A stretch of 64,000 nt of DNA. Source: Herbiconiux sp. VKM Ac-1786 (GTDB lineage: Bacteria; Actinomycetota; Actinomycetes; Actinomycetales; Microbacteriaceae). A program made the position numbers and the translations under genes. The stretch is taken from the NCBI RefSeq assembly GCF_015350805.1, contig NZ_JADKSG010000001.1, positions 744,001 to 808,000 of the forward strand, in the 5' to 3' direction. Shown piece after piece: positions 24,968 through 34,010 of the stretch (positions are counted from its first letter, which is position 1; each line of letters begins with the position of its first letter). Under the pieces are notes generated by a model. That model ran no database searches. It was given only the letters and a program-made list of their open reading frames with translations, and was not told the DNA's origin.

Positions 24968-25438
24968 ATGACTGACAGCATCACGCCCGAGGGCTCCTCG
25001 GAAGGCGCCCTGGCCGACGAGGGCTTCTCGGGCCGGGTGGCCTCGGAGGGGAACGGCATCGAGACGACTCCCGCCGAGACGCAGCTGCCCGACTCCGACA
25101 CCGTGGGCGACCCGGTGCTGGCCGACGCGATGGCCAAGGAGACCGTGACGAACGACGCGGTGGCCGGCGAGACCGTGCTGCCCGACGGGCCGACCGAGGC
25201 CGAGGACGACCGCGAGGGACGCGACCACGGCCAGGGCGACGCCGACGAGCTGCTGCCCGAGGGGGCCGGCACGGGTGCGATCGCGGGCGAGACCGCGCTG
25301 CCCTCGGGGCTCGACGGCGACTCGGAGGGCGAGGCGCAGCCCGACCCGACCATCCCGCCGGGGCCGGACGCGGCGACCGACGCCTCGGAGCCCGTCGGGG
25401 AGTCCGACCCGCTCGACCTGCGCGACGAGGACAACTAG
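24968..25438 (+). CDS. Acidic, probably disordered hypothetical protein
   Basis: The 156-residue protein is made almost wholly of Glu, Asp, Gly, Pro, Thr and Ala, with no hydrophobic core. Two near-repeats (DAVAGETVLPDG and GAIAGETALPSG) suggest internal duplication. AAGGAG lies before the ATG and its codon use is normal for the window, so it is probably expressed. Function unknown. Confidence 0.6.
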   Translation: MTDSITPEGSSEGALADEGFSGRVASEGNGIETTPAETQLPDSDTVGDPVLADAMAKETVTNDAVAGETVLPDGPTEAEDDREGRDHGQGDADELLPEGAGTGAIAGETALPSGLDGDSEGEAQPDPTIPPGPDAATDASEPVGESDPLDLRDEDN

Positions 25439-25586
25439 CACCGCGCCTGGGCGTCACCGGGCGGGGCGGGCGCGGCGCGCATCCGCTCGGCCCGGTCTCT
25501 CGCCTCGGCGTTTCGGGGGCTCGAAATACTGGGAAAGACGGCGATCCGGCCGGTCGGGTGACGGGCGGCTGCCAGACTTGTCGCCT

Positions 25587-26750
25587 GTGATCAGTACGCC
25601 CTCCCCCACCCCGCCGAGCCCGGCCGAGCTGCGCCGCTGGCGGCAGTACCTCGCCGACGAACGGGCCGAGGCCCGTGTGTACCGCGAGCTGGCGCAGCGC
25701 AAGACGGGGTCGGAACGCGAGATCCTCGACGCTCTCGCCGACGCCGAGGGGCGGCACGAGGAGCACTGGCTGGAGCTGCTCGGCGACGACGTCGGCAAGC
25801 CGCGGCGGGCCGATCTTCGCACCCGCCTGCTCGCGGTGTTCGCGCGGCGCTTCGGCTCGGTGTTCGTGCTGGCGCTGATGCAGCGGGCCGAGGCGCGCTC
25901 GCCCTACGAGACCGACGTCGACGCGACCGCGGCGATGGCGGCCGACGAGCGCATCCACGGAGAGGTCGTGCGCAGCCTCGCGGCCCGCGGTCGCAGTCGG
26001 CTCTCGGGCACGTTCCGTGCGGCGGTCTTCGGCGCGAACGACGGCCTGGTCTCGAACCTCGCCCTCGTGCTCGGCATCGGCGCGACCGGCGTCTCGAGCA
26101 CCGTCGTGCTCGCCACGGGCGTCGCCGGGCTGCTGGCCGGGGCGCTGTCGATGGGCGCCGGCGAGTTCGTGTCGGTGCGGTCGCAGCGGGAGCTGCTCGC
26201 GGCGTCGACACCCGACCCCGACGCGCACACGGCGGTACCGAAGCTCGACGTCGACGCGAACGAGCTGGCGCTGGTCTACCGGGCGCGGGGCATGAGCTCG
26301 GCCGACGCCGCCGCGAAGGCCGCCGACGTGTTCGGGGGGCTGTCGACGACGACCTCGGCGATCCGCATCCAGCGGGCGGGGGATGCGGGGGTGACGGCGC
26401 CGGTGGTGACGGGCGACGGGGCCTCCGGCCCGGGTGCTGCCGGCGCTCCGGACGGCGACGAGCACGAGGAGATCGGCACCGCCTGGCAGGCTGCGATCTC
26501 GTCGTTCTGCTTCTTCGCGTCGGGCGCGATCATCCCGGTGCTGCCCTACCTGTTCGGGCTCTCGGGGATCGTCGCCGTCGTCATCGCGTCGGTGCTGGTC
26601 GGGCTCGCGCTGCTCGGCACGGGTGCGGTCGTGGGGCTGCTCTCGGGTGGGCCGCCGCTGCGGCGGGCGCTGCGGCAGCTGGCCATCGGGTTCGGTGCGG
26701 CCGCGGTGACGTATGTGCTGGGGCTGGCGTTCGGGGCGACCCAGTCCTGA
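25587..26750 (+). CDS. Ferritin-like domain fused to VIT1/CCC1 iron transporter
   Basis: The 387-residue protein starts with a ferritin-like domain (about 12-135): DERAEARVY, DAEGRHEEHW and ADERIHGEV supply E and ExxH metal ligands. The rest is a VIT1/CCC1 transporter with about five helices, GANDGLVSNLALVLGIG and LSMGAGEFVSVRSQRE being signature segments. Such membrane-bound ferritins (MbfA-like) detoxify or export Fe2+/Mn2+. The GTG start has no ribosome site; CAGACT lies 8 bases upstream. Confidence 0.87.
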   Translation: MISTPSPTPPSPAELRRWRQYLADERAEARVYRELAQRKTGSEREILDALADAEGRHEEHWLELLGDDVGKPRRADLRTRLLAVFARRFGSVFVLALMQRAEARSPYETDVDATAAMAADERIHGEVVRSLAARGRSRLSGTFRAAVFGANDGLVSNLALVLGIGATGVSSTVVLATGVAGLLAGALSMGAGEFVSVRSQRELLAASTPDPDAHTAVPKLDVDANELALVYRARGMSSADAAAKAADVFGGLSTTTSAIRIQRAGDAGVTAPVVTGDGASGPGAAGAPDGDEHEEIGTAWQAAISSFCFFASGAIIPVLPYLFGLSGIVAVVIASVLVGLALLGTGAVVGLLSGGPPLRRALRQLAIGFGAAAVTYVLGLAFGATQS

Positions 26751-26782
26751 GCCGCCCCGGCGACTCGGCCCCGACGTCTCTG

Positions 26783-26807
26783 CCCCGCCTTCTCAGCTCA
26801 GGCGGGG
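26783..26807. terminator. Hairpin between VIT1 gene and mtnD
   Basis: CCCCGCC (26783-26789) pairs with GGCGGGG (26801-26807) over an 11-base loop that contains the mtnD stop. It may end both converging transcripts. Confidence 0.4.
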
Positions 26808-27373
26808 ACGGAGGCCAGCTCGTCGTAGGTGGCGAACTGCGTGGCCACGTCGCTGCCGGTGAAGTGGCCGACCCAGCCGTCGTCGTCGTGGAAGAAGCGC
26901 ACCGAGACGTAGTCGGGGTTGGTGCCCATGTCGAACCAGTGCGTGGTGTCCTTCGGAACCGACAGCAGGTCGCCGGCCTCACAGAACACGGCGTGCACCT
27001 TGCCCTGCGCGTGCAGGTAGAAGACGCCCGAGCCGCGGGCGAAGAAGCGGTCCTCGTCGTCGTCGTGCTGGTGCTCGCTGAGGAACTTCTGGCGCGCCTC
27101 GGCGGCCTGCGCCCGGTACTCGTCGGTGTCGGCGGGGGTGATCGAGACGACGTCGACGAGCGTGTAGCCGTGGTCGGCGTTCACGCCGGCGATCTCGTCG
27201 CGGTAGAGCTCGAGCACCTCCTCCTGGGTGGGCTCGGCCGAGAGCTGCTTGAGCTCCCAGCGGCTGAACCGGGCGTTCAGCCCGGCGAGCACCTCGTGGA
27301 TGGTGTCGAAGTCGCGCGTCTGCAGCGCGGGAGTGGTGGGGTCGGTGTCGTTCCACACGGTCAGCAGGGTCAT
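26798..27373 (-). CDS. mtnD: Acireductone dioxygenase
   Basis: The 191-residue cupin has HQHDDDEDRFF (metal ligands H101, H103, E107) and H145 in TTHWFDMG, the exact ligand pattern of acireductone dioxygenase. It oxidises the acireductone made by MtnC to 4-methylthio-2-oxobutyrate and formate (Fe form). It diverges from the ABC importer operon with a palindrome between them. TACGAT ends six bases before the ATG, so the transcript should be leaderless. Confidence 0.93.
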   Translation of the reverse strand: MTLLTVWNDTDPTTPALQTRDFDTIHEVLAGLNARFSRWELKQLSAEPTQEEVLELYRDEIAGVNADHGYTLVDVVSITPADTDEYRAQAAEARQKFLSEHQHDDDEDRFFARGSGVFYLHAQGKVHAVFCEAGDLLSVPKDTTHWFDMGTNPDYVSVRFFHDDDGWVGHFTGSDVATQFATYDELASVPA

Positions 27374-27379
27374 GCCCTC

Positions 27380-27385
27380 ATCGTA
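27380..27385 (-). promoter_or_regulatory. -10 element of leaderless mtnD promoter
   Basis: TACGAT on the minus strand, six bases (GAGGGC) before the mtnD ATG. Confidence 0.5.
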
Positions 27386-27408
27386 ATCCCGCTCCCCCGA
27401 CGTCTCCT

Positions 27409-27429
27409 CCTGCACATCCGTCGTGCAGG
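27409..27429. promoter_or_regulatory. Inverted repeat between mtnD and ABC importer
   Basis: CCTGCAC (27409-27415) and GTGCAGG (27423-27429) flank a 7-base centre. It is the only clear palindrome in the 169-base divergent gap and is a candidate operator for methionine or MTR control. No riboswitch structure was recognised in the gap. Confidence 0.45.
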
Positions 27430-27542
27430 CGCGAAAAGGTAACAGAGCGCAACACGATTCGTCGCCGGACTCGCCCGAGGTCTTGAATCGAGCTGCACTC
27501 ACACCCCACCGCACCCTCTTCCTCGTCCCGAAGGAGCACCCC

Positions 27543-28640
27543 ATGGCCATCCTCCAGAGAGCTGCGGCCGTCACGGCCCTCGCCGCCGCCGGCCTCCTCG
27601 TCCTCTCCGGCTGCGCGCAGTCGAGCACGTCGTCCGAGACCGCCGCCGGCTCCTCGGCCGCTCCCACCGCCTCGGCCGCCCTGCCCTCGCCCTTCGACGG
27701 CGACCCGGTCACCGTCGCCCTGGTGCGCCAGAGCGGTGCCGGCGACTTCTTCGAGGCCTGGGGCGCCGGAGCCGCCGCGCAGGCCGAGTTCGCCAACATC
27801 GACCTGCAGGTCACCGACGCCCGCAACGACAACGCCAAGCAGGCCAGCGACCTCGAGCAGGCCATCGCCGCCAAGCCCGACGCGATCATCGTCGACCACG
27901 GGCAGACCGACACCATCCAGCCCCTCATCACGAAGGCCGTCGACGCGGGCATCCCCGTGATCGTCTACGACCTGGCGCTCACCGACACCGACGGCGTCAT
28001 CACCACGAGCCAGTCCGACGCCTCCATGGCCGAGGGCGTGCTGAAGCAGCTCGTCGCCGACGTCGGTCAGGGCGCGAAGGTCGGCTACGTCTCGGCCACC
28101 GGCTTCGCACCGCTCGACCGCCGCGCCGAGGTGTGGAACAAGGTCGTCGCCGACAACGACCTCGACGTCGTCTTCTCGACGGGCAAGGTCTCCGAGTCGA
28201 CCGCCACCGACAACATCCCGCTGGTCGACGCGGCCCTCAAGCAGAACCCCGACGTGAAGGCGATCTTCGCCCCCTACGACGAGATCACGAAGGGCGCCGT
28301 GCAGGCGGTCATCCAGAACAACCTGCAGAGCTCGGTGAAGGTCTACGGCATCGACATCTCCAACGCCGACCTCGAGGTCATCACCGCCGACGGCAGCCCG
28401 TGGGTCGCCACCTCGGCCACCGACCCCGCGGCCGTCGGCGCCGGCGTCGTGCGCGCCCTCGCCCTCAGCCTCGCCGGCCAGCTCGACGAGACCGACGTGC
28501 AGTTCCCCGCCATCACGATCACGCAGGACTTCCTGGCCGAGAACAAGGTCACGAACGTCAAGGAGCTGCGCACCGCCGAGCCCTCGCTGGCGCTCGACGA
28601 CGTGGTCGTGGCGGATTGGCTGCCCGCGGTCTCCGAATGA
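27543..28640 (+). CDS. Periplasmic-type sugar-binding lipoprotein of ABC importer
   Basis: The 365-residue protein has a lipoprotein signal (LLVLSGC, Cys about residue 24), a Ser/Ala linker and a ribose-binding-protein fold (TVALVRQSGAGDFFEAWGAGAAAQA, PDAIIVDHG, VKVYGIDISN). It should catch a pentose-like ligand outside the membrane. It leads an overlapping operon with ATPase and permease and is followed by an MTR kinase, so 5-methylthioribose is a likely ligand. AAGGAG precedes the ATG. Confidence 0.9.
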   Translation: MAILQRAAAVTALAAAGLLVLSGCAQSSTSSETAAGSSAAPTASAALPSPFDGDPVTVALVRQSGAGDFFEAWGAGAAAQAEFANIDLQVTDARNDNAKQASDLEQAIAAKPDAIIVDHGQTDTIQPLITKAVDAGIPVIVYDLALTDTDGVITTSQSDASMAEGVLKQLVADVGQGAKVGYVSATGFAPLDRRAEVWNKVVADNDLDVVFSTGKVSESTATDNIPLVDAALKQNPDVKAIFAPYDEITKGAVQAVIQNNLQSSVKVYGIDISNADLEVITADGSPWVATSATDPAAVGAGVVRALALSLAGQLDETDVQFPAITITQDFLAENKVTNVKELRTAEPSLALDDVVVADWLPAVSE

Positions 28641-30376
28641 CCGACTCCCGCTCTGAACGCCCCGGGGGGCACGACGTCGTCGTGTCCCCCGTCGGGGTTC
28701 CCGCGGTGGTTCCCGTCGGGGCCGCTGCGGACGCCGTCGTGTCGCTCAGCGGCGTCTCGGTGGCGTACGGCTCGAACGTCGTGCTGCAGGGCGTCGACCT
28801 CGCCTTCGGCGCCGGCGAGATCACCGCACTGCTCGGGGCGAACGGCGCCGGCAAGTCGACGCTGATCAAGGCCCTCTCGGGCGCGAACGCCCGCTACGGC
28901 GGCGAGATCCGCATCGGCGGCGAGATCGTGCACCTGTCCTCGCCCGTGCAGGCCCGGCAGCTGGGCATCTCGACCGTGCACCAGAAGGTCGCCGACGGAA
29001 TCGTCCCCGGGCTCTCGGTGGCCGAGAACCTCACGCTCGACGACCTCGCGCAGGCGTCGAGGCATCCGCTTCGCCGTCGCCGCCAGGCGCTCGCCGACGC
29101 CCGGGCCGCCCTCGGCACCCTCGGTCTCGACTGGAGCGACGCGGTGCTCGAGCGCGACGCCGCCACGCTGCCCATCTCCGACGCGCAGCTGCTCGTGCTC
29201 GCGCGGGCGCTGCGCAGCACACCGCGCCTCCTCATCCTCGACGAGCCCACCTCGGCGCTCACCGCGGCCGAGGCCGAACGGCTGTTCGGCGTGCTGCGGG
29301 CGCTGCGGGCGCAGGGGCTGTCGATCGTCTACGTCTCGCACCGCTTCGGCGAGATCGAGGCGCTGGCCGACCGCGTGGTCGTGCTGCGCGACGGTCTCGT
29401 GCAGTCGGTGTCGTCCCGGCCGTTCGCCTGGCACGAGCTGCTGCACGACATGCTCGGCCGGCAGACCGCACTCGACCACGACCGCGGCACGGCCGCCCGG
29501 GGAACGGATGCGGTGGCCCGCCTCGAGGGCGTCGTCGCCCTGCCCGGCTCCGCGCCTCTCGACCTCGAGATCCGGCGCGGCGAGGTGCTCGGGGTGCTGG
29601 GCCTGATCGGCGCCGGCAAGACCGAGCTCGCCGAGCTGCTCGGCGGACTCGCGCAGCCGCTCGCCGGCAGCCTGTCGCTCGAGGGGGCGCCGTACGCGCC
29701 CAGGCGGCCGTCCGACGCCATCCGCGCCGGAGTCGTGCTGGTGCCGGAGGACCGGCAGAGGCAGGGCATCCTGCCGGGCTGGTCGGTGCTGCGCAACATC
29801 ACCCTGCCCTTCCTCGCCGAGTCGAGTGCGCTCGGCCTGCTGCGCCGTCGCTCGGAGCGCTCGCGCGCCGACACGGTGATCGACACGCTCTCGGTCGTCA
29901 CCGCCGGGCCCGACGCGCTGATCGACGACCTCTCGGGCGGAAACCAGCAGAAGGTCGTCGTGGGCCGCTGGCTCTCGGCGGCGCCGAAGCTCGCGCTGCT
30001 CGACGAGCCCTTCCGCGGCGTCGACATCGCGGCCCGCCGCGAGATCGGCGCCCGCCTCGCGGCCCTCGCGGCCGACGGCGCCGCCGCGGTCGTCTTCTCG
30101 AGCGACGTCGACGAGATCCTCGAGGTGGCCGACCGCATCGTCGTGCTCGTCGCGGGCCGCATCGAGCTCGACCGCTACGCCGACACCGTCGACCGCCCCA
30201 CGATCATCCACGCCTTCCTCGGCGAAACCGGCTCGGCCACCCCCGCCGATTCCGCGGCCGCTCGCGCCACCTCCACCGATCCCGCGGCCACCCCGGCCAC
30301 CTCGGCCACCCCCGCTGACGCAGGCGACCCCACTTCCTCCACCCCCGAGTCCCGGCCCGAAAGGACTTCCTCATGA
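28637..30376 (+). CDS. Sugar ABC transporter ATPase (double nucleotide-binding domain)
   Basis: The 579-residue protein has two ATPase domains, as in RbsA/XylG. The first has Walker A GANGAGKST, a degenerate signature (LPISDAQ) and Walker B LLILDEPTSAL. The second has a weakened Walker A (GLIGAGKTEL) with a perfect LSGGNQQK signature and LALLDEPFRGVD. The last ~50 residues are a low-complexity Ala/Thr/Pro/Asp tail not found in most homologues. It overlaps both neighbours by ATGA. Confidence 0.92.
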   Translation: MTDSRSERPGGHDVVVSPVGVPAVVPVGAAADAVVSLSGVSVAYGSNVVLQGVDLAFGAGEITALLGANGAGKSTLIKALSGANARYGGEIRIGGEIVHLSSPVQARQLGISTVHQKVADGIVPGLSVAENLTLDDLAQASRHPLRRRRQALADARAALGTLGLDWSDAVLERDAATLPISDAQLLVLARALRSTPRLLILDEPTSALTAAEAERLFGVLRALRAQGLSIVYVSHRFGEIEALADRVVVLRDGLVQSVSSRPFAWHELLHDMLGRQTALDHDRGTAARGTDAVARLEGVVALPGSAPLDLEIRRGEVLGVLGLIGAGKTELAELLGGLAQPLAGSLSLEGAPYAPRRPSDAIRAGVVLVPEDRQRQGILPGWSVLRNITLPFLAESSALGLLRRRSERSRADTVIDTLSVVTAGPDALIDDLSGGNQQKVVVGRWLSAAPKLALLDEPFRGVDIAARREIGARLAALAADGAAAVVFSSDVDEILEVADRIVVLVAGRIELDRYADTVDRPTIIHAFLGETGSATPADSAAARATSTDPAATPATSATPADAGDPTSSTPESRPERTSS

Positions 30377-31443
30377 GCAGCACCGCCACGGCCCCACCCA
30401 CCCGGCCGGCCGCACGCACCTCGTCGGTGGGCGAGCGCGTCTCCGGCGCCGTCGTGAAGTGGGGCTTCGTCGCCGTGACGGCGCTGCTGATCCTGTTCTT
30501 CGTGGTGTCCGAGCCGAACTTCCGCACGGTCGACAACGTCTTCGGCATGCTCAAGTTCATCGCCCCCACCGCGATCGCCGGCCTCGGCGTGATGCTCGCC
30601 ATGACCGTCGGCGGCATCGACCTCTCGGTCGGAGCCTCCGCCGGCTTCGCCGTCTCCATCGCGGCCTGGACCATGGTCATCGCCAACCAGGTCGGCGGCG
30701 TCGCCGTCTCGGTCGTGCTGGTCTGCGGGCTGCTGATCGGGGCACTTAACGCTTTCCTGATCGTGGTGGCGCGCATCCCCGACCTGCTCGCGACGCTGAC
30801 CACGATGTTCGTCATCGTCGGCCTCAAGCTGATCATCGTCGACGGCAAGTCGATCTCGTCGCAGATGACCCTCTCGAACGGCACGACCGCCCCCGGCAAG
30901 TTCACCGCCGACTTCCTCTGGCTCGACCGCGGCTCGATCGGGCCGGTGCCGATCCCGGTGATCCTGTTCCTCCTGATCACCGTGCTGCTCTGGTTCCTGC
31001 TCGAGCGCACCCGCTGGGGCCGCGCGCTCTTCGCGGTCGGCACCAATGCCGAGGCGGCGCGGCTCTCGGGCATCCGGGTGCAGTGGTACCGCACCGCCGC
31101 CTACATGGGTTGCGGGCTGCTCGCCTCGGTCGCCGGGCTGCTGCTCGCGGCCCGCATCGGCCAGGGCGACGTCACGGCGGGCAACTCGCTGCTGCTCGAC
31201 GCGGTCGCGGTCGCGCTCGTGGGCGTGAGCGTGCTCGGCATCGGCCGGCCGAACGCCTGGGGTACCGCGCTCGGGGCCGTGCTGATCGCGGTCATGGTCA
31301 CGGGCTTCACCATGGCGGGCCTGCCCTACTACGCTCAGGACTTCGGCAAGGGCATCGTCCTCCTCGTCGCCCTCCTGTTCAGCTTCACCTTCTCCCGCCG
31401 CCGCACGGTCGTCACAGCCGGCTCCACCACCAGCTCAGCCTGA
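30373..31443 (+). CDS. Sugar ABC transporter permease (RbsC-like)
   Basis: The 356-residue membrane protein has about ten helices. It shows the RbsC-type pattern GLGVMLAMTVGGIDLSVGA and the cytoplasmic coupling loop RALFAVGTNAEAARLSGI, where the ATPase docks. It overlaps the ATPase stop. A 192-base A/C-rich spacer separates it from the kinase gene. Confidence 0.92.
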   Translation: MSSTATAPPTRPAARTSSVGERVSGAVVKWGFVAVTALLILFFVVSEPNFRTVDNVFGMLKFIAPTAIAGLGVMLAMTVGGIDLSVGASAGFAVSIAAWTMVIANQVGGVAVSVVLVCGLLIGALNAFLIVVARIPDLLATLTTMFVIVGLKLIIVDGKSISSQMTLSNGTTAPGKFTADFLWLDRGSIGPVPIPVILFLLITVLLWFLLERTRWGRALFAVGTNAEAARLSGIRVQWYRTAAYMGCGLLASVAGLLLAARIGQGDVTAGNSLLLDAVAVALVGVSVLGIGRPNAWGTALGAVLIAVMVTGFTMAGLPYYAQDFGKGIVLLVALLFSFTFSRRRTVVTAGSTTSSA

Positions 31444-31584
31444 CCCCCGCCCGCCGCACCACCCGCACCACCTCCGCCAGATCCCACCCGCACGAGCACC
31501 ACCAGCCCCACCACCCACACGACCACCACCCCGCACCCGCCACCACACACACCAGCCGACCGACACCACCGCCGCCGCCCGAAC

Positions 31585-31629
31585 CCCACCAGGACCACCA
31601 GGACCACCAGGACCACCAGGACCACCAGG
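31585..31629 (+). repeat. Five tandem 9-bp ACCACCAGG units before the MTR kinase
   Basis: Five near-perfect copies of ACCACCAGG end six bases before the kinase ATG, and the last AGG is placed as its ribosome-binding site. The whole 31444-31635 spacer is nearly free of T and low in G on the plus strand, and contains other CCACC runs. Confidence 0.85.
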
Positions 31630-31635
31630 ACCACG

Positions 31636-32874
31636 ATGACCGACTTCACCCAGCTCACCGCCGACACCGTCGCCGCCTACCTCGCGAGCCGTCGCGCCCT
31701 CGCCGCCGTGATCGACGCCGACCGCATCGCGTCGGTGCGGGAGGTCGGCGACGGCAACCTCAACCTCGTCTTCATCGTCGAGGACGCGGGCGGAGCATCC
31801 GTCGTTCTGAAGCAGTCGCTGCCCCACGTGCGCACCGACCCGTCGTGGCCGATGACCCGCGAGCGCTCGGCCCGCGAGGCCACCGTGCTGGGCGAGCACC
31901 AGCGCGCCGACGCCGAGCACGTGCCCGCCCTCTACGACTTCGACCACGAGCACTACGTGCTGGCGATCGAGAACCTGTCCGACCACCGGGTCTGGCGCAC
32001 CGAGCTGAACGCCGGCCGGGTGCACGAGTACGCGGCCGACGCCATCGGCGCCTACGTGGCCCGCACCGCCTTCGCGACCTCGCCGCTCGGCCTTGACCCG
32101 CTCGAGCACAAGGCCCTCGTCGCCCGTGCGGTGAACCCCGAGCTCGCGCAGATCACCGAAGACCTCGTCTTCACCGAGCCGTACGTCGAGCACCCGCACA
32201 ACAAGGTGCTGCCGGCGAACGAGCCCGACGTGGCGGCGCTCCGGGCCGACCGGGCGCTCGTGCGCGAGATGGGGCTGGCGAAGTTCCGCTTCATGACGAC
32301 CGCGCAGTCGCTCATCCACGGCGACCTGCACACCGGGTCGGTGTTCGTGCGGCCGGCCGGTGGTTTCGAGGGGGCGACGGATGCTCGAGCCTCCGTGCGC
32401 GCGTTCGACAGCGAGTTCGGCTTCGTGGGCCCGACGGGGTTCGACCTCGGCGCTCTCTGGGCGAACCTGATCCTGGCGGCGGCCCGCGCCGAGGCCCTCG
32501 GCGAACCGGATCGCGCCGAGCTCGTGCTGTCCCTCCCCGGCCGCCTCTGGGGAGCCTTCGAGCGCGAGTACCGGGCGCTCTGGCCCGAGCGGCTCGACCC
32601 GCGGGTGTGGGGCGACGAGGTGCTCGAGCAGCTGCTGGCGGGCATCCGCGACGATGCCGCGGTGTTCGCGGCCGCGAAGGCCGTGCGGCGCATCGTAGGG
32701 TTCGCGAAGGCGAGCGACATCGAGACCCTGCCGCCCGCCCAGCGCGAGGGCGCGGCCCGCGGCGTGCTGCACGCCGGCCGCTCGCTCGCCCTCACCCGCC
32801 ACGGCATCGCCGACGTCGACGCCCTGGCGGCCGAGTCCCTCGCGACCCTCCGCGCGACCCGCACCCCGCGCTAG
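31636..32874 (+). CDS. mtnK: S-methyl-5-thioribose kinase (canonical)
   Basis: The 412-residue kinase has VGDGNLNLVF (nucleotide loop, about 38-46), VVLKQ, ITEDLVFTEP and the catalytic HGDLHTGSVF (HGD at 228-230) followed by DSEFGFVGP. These match Bacillus MtnK closely in order and wording. It phosphorylates 5-methylthioribose (MTR) at C1. It lies directly downstream of the ribose-type importer, so imported MTR could be trapped at once. A second, different kinase is at 37839. Confidence 0.9.
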   Translation: MTDFTQLTADTVAAYLASRRALAAVIDADRIASVREVGDGNLNLVFIVEDAGGASVVLKQSLPHVRTDPSWPMTRERSAREATVLGEHQRADAEHVPALYDFDHEHYVLAIENLSDHRVWRTELNAGRVHEYAADAIGAYVARTAFATSPLGLDPLEHKALVARAVNPELAQITEDLVFTEPYVEHPHNKVLPANEPDVAALRADRALVREMGLAKFRFMTTAQSLIHGDLHTGSVFVRPAGGFEGATDARASVRAFDSEFGFVGPTGFDLGALWANLILAAARAEALGEPDRAELVLSLPGRLWGAFEREYRALWPERLDPRVWGDEVLEQLLAGIRDDAAVFAAAKAVRRIVGFAKASDIETLPPAQREGAARGVLHAGRSLALTRHGIADVDALAAESLATLRATRTPR

Positions 32875-33111
32875 CCGCGGCCCCCGCGCCGCCACCGACC
32901 CCACACGCGCCCAGCCCCGCCGCACCGTCGCGAGGCACCCACGCCCGCGCCGCCGTCACCCGCGCCCAGCCCCGCCGCGCATCGCCGCCCGGCCACCCCA
33001 CGCCAAGACCGCCGCCCGCGCGACCCGCCCCGCCGTGCATCCACTGCCCGGCCGGCCCGCGCCGAAACCGCCACACCGCGCGACCGGCCCGCCGCGCATC
33101 CGCCGTGAGGC
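32875..33111. other. Non-coding gap between convergent genes
   Basis: This 237-base GC-rich gap holds imperfect direct repeats (CGCGCCCAGCCCCGCCGC-like at about 32907 and 32965; CGCGCGACC followed by CCGCCG at about 33018 and 33077). No convincing gene or strong hairpin is visible. Confidence 0.4.
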
Positions 33112-33906
33112 CTAGGGCACGATCGAGTCGACGTACCCCCCGTCGACCCGCACCGCCGCCCCCGTCGTCGCCGAGGCGAGCGGCGACGCGAGGTACACCA
33201 CGAGGTTCGCGATCTCGACCGGCTCGATCAACCGCTGCAGCAGCGACTGCGGACGGTGCACGCGCATGAACTCGCGCTGCGCCTCGTCCCAGTCGAGGTC
33301 CTTCGAGACGAGCTGGTAGACGAAGTCCTCCACGCCGCCGGTGTGCGTCGGCCCCGCGATCACCGAGTTCACTGTCACGCCCGTGCCCGCCGCCGCCTTC
33401 GCGAACCCGCGCGACACCGCGAGCAGCGCCGTCTTCGACACCCCGTAGTGGATCATCTCGGCCGGGATCACCAGCGCCGAGTCGCTCGCGATGTCGAGCA
33501 CCCGCCCCCAGCCGCCCTCGATCATGCCGGGCAGGTAGTGCCTGATCAGCCGCACCGCCGTCATCACGTTCGTGTCGAAGTACCGCCGCCACTCCTCGTC
33601 GGGGATCTCGAGCGCCGACGCCTCCCCGAAGATGCCGAGGTTGTTCACCAGCACGTCGACCGCGGGCACCCGCTCGAGCAGCCGGGCTGTGCCCTCGTCG
33701 CTCGTGATGTCGGCGTCGACCCCCGAGATCACGGCATCCGGATGCTCGCCCCGCAGCCGCTCGACCGCCTCCGCCACCCGCTCCGCCGATCGCCCGTTCA
33801 CGACCACGTCGGCCCCGGCCGCGGCGAGCCCCTGCGCGATGGCGAAACCGATGCCCGACGTGCTGCCGGTCACGAGGGCGGTCTTCGAACTCAGGTCGAT
33901 TCTCAT
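33112..33906 (-). CDS. SDR-family oxidoreductase
   Basis: The 264-residue enzyme has TGSTSGIG, NNLG, a catalytic Ser in DIASDSA and YGVSKTA, and ends TGAAVRVDGGYVDSIVP. The PTHTGGVEDFVYQLVSKDLDWDEAQREFM segment is typical of a group annotated as 3-oxoacyl-ACP-reductase-like. Lying within the salvage locus does not prove a role there. CAGGAT ends six bases before the ATG. Confidence 0.85.
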   Translation of the reverse strand: MRIDLSSKTALVTGSTSGIGFAIAQGLAAAGADVVVNGRSAERVAEAVERLRGEHPDAVISGVDADITSDEGTARLLERVPAVDVLVNNLGIFGEASALEIPDEEWRRYFDTNVMTAVRLIRHYLPGMIEGGWGRVLDIASDSALVIPAEMIHYGVSKTALLAVSRGFAKAAAGTGVTVNSVIAGPTHTGGVEDFVYQLVSKDLDWDEAQREFMRVHRPQSLLQRLIEPVEIANLVVYLASPLASATTGAAVRVDGGYVDSIVP

Positions 33907-33912
33907 GCCCCC

Positions 33913-33918
33913 ATCCTG
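33913..33918 (-). promoter_or_regulatory. -10-like element (SDR 33906)
   Basis: CAGGAT on the minus strand, six bases (GGGGGC) before the ATG. Confidence 0.4.
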
Positions 33919-34010
33919 TTGCGTTGCTCCGCTGAGCGGTAGTCGTGGGTGAGACTGTCAGGGGCCCGGCGAACGGATGCGCGGCCCGCACGACACGAGG
34001 AGCACCCACC

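Noticed and set aside
27374-27542. Possible SAM-type riboswitch before the importer operon.
   Set aside because: No conserved riboswitch core was recognised; only a short palindrome is present.
31585-31629. Short-spaced repeats as a CRISPR array.
   Set aside because: The 9-bp units have no spacers and no cas genes are present.
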